Under the pieces are notes generated by a model. It was given only the letters and a program-made list of their open reading frames with translations, was not told the origin of the DNA and searched no databases. Below, one piece after another: positions 5,100 through 7,680 of a DNA stretch of 7,680 nucleotides. The stretch is from UBA5704 sp036380715 (lineage in GTDB: Bacteria; Acidobacteriota; Thermoanaerobaculia; Multivoradales; UBA5704), in contig DASVEF010000358.1 in assembly GCA_036380715.1 (NCBI GenBank), forward strand, positions 1 to 7,680, given 5' to 3'. Position 1 is the first letter of the stretch, and each line of letters starts with the position of its first letter. Made by a program: the position numbers and the translations under genes.

Positions 5100-5127
5100 A
5101 AAGTACCAGATTGTGATCTCCCCGCAA
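5100..5127 (-). promoter_or_regulatory. Candidate promoter of the antitoxin gene, near-leaderless
   Basis: On the minus strand TTGCGG (5127-5122), a 16-bp spacer and TACTTT with an upstream TGG (extended -10) lie just before the gene. Initiation about 7 nt downstream would fall at about 5093, directly at the ATG. This fits the missing ribosome-binding site. The hexamers match consensus only moderately. Confidence 0.3.
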
Positions 5128-5138
5128 TCCCATTGGAA

Positions 5139-7511
5139 TCAGTCTCCCGTGGGCTGCAGGACCAGCCGCTCTTTGGCCGCGGCCTCGATCTTCTCCCGGC
5201 TGAAGAGGAGGGGGAAGTAGCGCCCTTCGGCCCAGAGGGGGAGGAGGTCGCCGTAGTGGGGGCTCCCGGGCTGGCCGGACTGCCCGGGCACGCTGGTGGC
5301 CACCGAACGGTCCCAGTCGCCCACGTCGAGGATCTCGCGGAAGGAGGCGCCGTGGGTCGCCGTGTAATTCGGCCCTCCCGAAGAGTTGACCGTGTTGCCG
5401 TCGCCGCCGCGCTCGACCGTGGGGAGGTCCAGGAGGGCGCTGCGCTCGTCGTCCGTCGAGAGCGCGTGGCGGAAGGGGGTCTTGTGCAGGGCGCCCCAGC
5501 GCCATTTGGCCGGGTCGGAGCCCAGCTTCTCCTTGGCCTCTTTCACCGCCGCTTCCAGGGCCGCGAGGAACGCGGCGTCGCGGGTGGCGCGCGCCGTCTC
5601 CCCTTCGCCGAACCAGCGCGGGCTCGGCGGCTCCATCGCGGCGAGCATCTCGTCCACGGCGAGGCCCTGGCCGACGAGCCGCCATTGGGCTTCCGGGAGC
5701 TTCGGCTTGAAGACCGCCTCGCCGAGCCGCGCCAGCCAGATCTCGTAGAGGGCCGCCGGCGCCGAGTCCCTGTCGAGTGTCCCGTCCCACTTCGCCAGCC
5801 TGTCGACCCAGGGCCGCAGCTCGGCGCTCCCCCCTTTCGCCGCGGCGAGCAGGGAGACCAGTTGGCGCGCCGGCAGGGAGACTTCGTCGTGCTGCAGGCG
5901 CTGGAAGTCCTCGACCGTGAATTTGCGGCCGGGCTGGGAGAGCTGGTCCACGATGCGGTGATAGCGGTAGGCATTGCCCCACTCGTAGCCGAGCTCCCGC
6001 TGGTAGCCGGGCGGCAGGATGTTGTGGTTCGCCGTGGCTAGGAAGCGGCTCGCGGGGTTGTAGGACTCCGGCAGCTCGGACGCCGGCAGGAAGCCCTGCC
6101 ATTCGAAGCGCCCGTCGCCGGGCACCGGCAGCAGCCCCGCCCAGCCCCGGCGCACGGGGGCGAGCCCCGCCACCTTCCAGCCGATGTTGCCGTCCACGTC
6201 GGCGTAGAGCAGGTTCTCGGAAGGCACTTTCCAGCGCTCCAGGGCGCTCAGGAACTCGGGCCAGCTCCGCGCCCGGTTCAGCGACAGCGCGCCCAGGTAG
6301 CCGGCGGTCCCGGGCTCGCTCCCCACCCAGCGCAGGGCATAGGCGCGGCGGCGCGCCCGGTCCTCGTGGATCACCGGCCCGTGGACGGTGAACTTCAGCT
6401 CCGCCTCGACCGGCTTGCCGCCCTTGACGCGGATCGTCTCGCGCTCGATTTTCATCGGCTCCCAGCGCCCTTGATAGCGGTACTGGTCCGGATTTTCGGG
6501 GTTGATCTCTTCGACGTAGAGGTCCTGCTGGTCGATGCCGACGATGGTGAAGCCGAAGCCGACGCGGTCGTTGTGGCCGGCCGCGACGCCGGGGAGGGCC
6601 GGCTCGCCGGCTCCGATCACGTTCCAGCCCGGCCCCACCAGGTGCACCATCCAGCGCAGGCTGGGGAGCTGGATCGACCGGTGCGGATCGTTGGCGAGCA
6701 GCGGCTTGCCGGTCGCCGAGAGGGCGCCGTTGATCACCCAGTTGTTGCTCTCCCGCTTCTCCGGACCGAAGGTGATCGGCGCTCCGGTGGCGCGGAACCC
6801 GGCCATGACCTTCTCGTCGATCCCCGCGAGGTCGAGCCCCTCGGGAACCTCGATCTTTTGCGGCGGATCGGTCGTGAGCAGCTCGCCCGTCAGCTCCGGG
6901 CCGAGCTCGCGGACGAGAAGGGCCCGGAACACTTCCAATCCGGCGTTCATGGTCACGCCGAGGGAGGCCAGGCGGCTGAGGCAGACCTCGGGCGTCCAGG
7001 GCTCGGGCGCGAACCCGGCGAGCTGGAATTCGATGGGGAGGCGCCCGCGGCTCGACTCGATGAAGGCGTTCACCCCGCGCACGAAGGCCTCGAGGATCGG
7101 CTTCGCGTCCGGCGCGTAGCTCCGGTACTCGGCCTCCATGTCGCCGCGGTAGCGCAGCAGCCGGGCCACGCGATCGCGCTCGACGGCCTCCGGACCCAGG
7201 ACCTCGGCGAGCTTCCCCTCCCCCGCCCGGCGCCAGAGCTCCATCTGCCAGAGGCGGTCCTGCGCGGCCACGAAGCCTTGGGCGAAGAAGAGGTCCTCCT
7301 GGGTCTCCGCGTAGATGTGCGGGATGCCCCAGGGGTCGCGCAGCACGGTGACCGGCCGCCGCAGCCCCTTCAGGCGGATTGTGCCCGAGGTCTGCGCCAG
7401 GGCGGCCTGGGCGCGCGCCGCGAGGCCGGACGCGGGCTCCTTGGTGTGGGCCGGCGAACCAGGCCAGAACAGGAGGAGGAGAAGGATCCAAAGGACCGAA
7501 ATCTTCCTCAT
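5139..7511 (-). CDS. Penicillin acylase family protein (secreted Ntn hydrolase precursor)
   Basis: This complete 790-residue precursor is of the penicillin/cephalosporin/AHL acylase family. It hydrolyses an amide-linked acyl group and self-cleaves into alpha and beta chains. A signal peptide is clear (MRKISVLWILLLLLFWPGSP, cleavage probably near Ala21), so it is exported. The alpha chain has DPWGIPHIYA (59-68) and QDRLWQMEL (84-92). The beta chain starts at Ser255 in ESNNWVINGALSATGKPLLA; NDPH follows at 274-277. The oxyanion Asn is Asn495 in ATANHN, 240 residues after the Ser, the same spacing as Ser-B1 to Asn-B241 in E. coli penicillin G acylase. A GGDGNTVNSSGG motif lies near residue 705. 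ATG at 7511 is preferred (AAAGG 6 nt upstream, then a signal peptide); an upstream GTG start would add 30 low-complexity residues. The natural substrate cannot be told; an AHL or another N-acyl compound is possible. Confidence 0.95.
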   Translation of the reverse strand: MRKISVLWILLLLLFWPGSPAHTKEPASGLAARAQAALAQTSGTIRLKGLRRPVTVLRDPWGIPHIYAETQEDLFFAQGFVAAQDRLWQMELWRRAGEGKLAEVLGPEAVERDRVARLLRYRGDMEAEYRSYAPDAKPILEAFVRGVNAFIESSRGRLPIEFQLAGFAPEPWTPEVCLSRLASLGVTMNAGLEVFRALLVRELGPELTGELLTTDPPQKIEVPEGLDLAGIDEKVMAGFRATGAPITFGPEKRESNNWVINGALSATGKPLLANDPHRSIQLPSLRWMVHLVGPGWNVIGAGEPALPGVAAGHNDRVGFGFTIVGIDQQDLYVEEINPENPDQYRYQGRWEPMKIERETIRVKGGKPVEAELKFTVHGPVIHEDRARRRAYALRWVGSEPGTAGYLGALSLNRARSWPEFLSALERWKVPSENLLYADVDGNIGWKVAGLAPVRRGWAGLLPVPGDGRFEWQGFLPASELPESYNPASRFLATANHNILPPGYQRELGYEWGNAYRYHRIVDQLSQPGRKFTVEDFQRLQHDEVSLPARQLVSLLAAAKGGSAELRPWVDRLAKWDGTLDRDSAPAALYEIWLARLGEAVFKPKLPEAQWRLVGQGLAVDEMLAAMEPPSPRWFGEGETARATRDAAFLAALEAAVKEAKEKLGSDPAKWRWGALHKTPFRHALSTDDERSALLDLPTVERGGDGNTVNSSGGPNYTATHGASFREILDVGDWDRSVATSVPGQSGQPGSPHYGDLLPLWAEGRYFPLLFSREKIEAAAKERLVLQPTGD

Positions 7512-7576
7512 ACTGTGCCTTTCTCCCCCTGTTCTGAAAATGGGGTCTGCCGGGGTGGGACCCTCACCCCCCCGGC

Positions 7577-7672
7577 CCCCCTCTCCCACCCGCACTCCCA
7601 CCCACCCGGGAGAGGGGGGAGGCAGATCTTTCCCCCTCTCCCGGGGGCAGGGAGTGCGGGTGGGAGAGGGGG
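7577..7672. repeat. Nested GC-rich inverted repeat (REP-like)
   Basis: The outer arms are 23-bp perfect complements (7577-7599 with 7650-7672, containing CTCCCACCCGCACTCCC and its complement). Inside is a second 14-bp perfect stem, CCCGGGAGAGGGGG / CCCCCTCTCCCGGG (7605-7618 with 7632-7645), with a 13-nt loop. Pairing seems to continue imperfectly past the window edge. Sequences of the type CCCTCTCCC...GGGAGAGGG are common dispersed intergenic repeats in many GC-rich bacteria (from memory). It sits upstream of the acylase gene, about 66 bp from its start, and could affect that gene's transcription. Confidence 0.8.
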
Positions 7673-7680
7673 TCAGGGGG

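Noticed and set aside
5089..7491. An 800-codon minus frame overlapping the acylase in another phase
   Set aside because: It is stop-free only because of high GC. The product is an Arg/Gly/Pro/Ala-rich shadow, while the acylase frame has a signal peptide and catalytic motifs.

Overview
The window is GC-rich bacterial DNA with mixed character: every gene I can support runs leftward (minus strand), and about a third of the sequence is repeat-laden non-coding DNA. No rRNA, tRNA or phylogenetic marker is present. The repeat style and the gene types would suit an environmental Acidobacteriota-like or similar GC-rich lineage, but that is only an impression.

Layout, left to right. Positions 1-1538 hold the N-terminal 512 codons of a type I restriction-modification methyltransferase (hsdM) that runs off the left edge. 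Positions 1539-3081 contain no convincing intact gene. They hold a GC-rich palindrome cluster; two copies of a ~235-bp element, each carrying a terminator-like hairpin; a fragment of apparently coding sequence; and an 11-unit, 21-bp tandem array. Positions 3082-3557 are a hicA-hicB toxin-antitoxin pair, flanked on both sides by ~55-bp direct repeats. The right-hand copy of that repeat is the 3' end of the next gene (3609-4022), a small protein with a coiled coil and a winged-helix-like domain. Its upstream region (about 4096-4460) is a second, degenerate 21-bp repeat array that changes orientation at a 22-bp perfect palindrome. Positions 4623-5092 hold a ribbon-helix-helix antitoxin-type gene whose partner is only the C-terminal half of a VapC/PIN toxin. 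Positions 5139-7511 encode a complete secreted penicillin-acylase-family Ntn hydrolase. The right edge (7577-7672) is a large nested inverted repeat.

Together the window looks like an accessory or defence-type stretch (restriction-modification, one intact-looking TA pair, one broken TA pair) embedded in repeats, next to what may be a housekeeping or accessory periplasmic acylase. I found no clear new multi-gene system. The most unusual signals are the repeats: the duplicated terminator-bearing element, the direct repeats bracketing hicAB, and two different 21-bp arrays that both read as Leu-Arg-Lys heptads in one frame.
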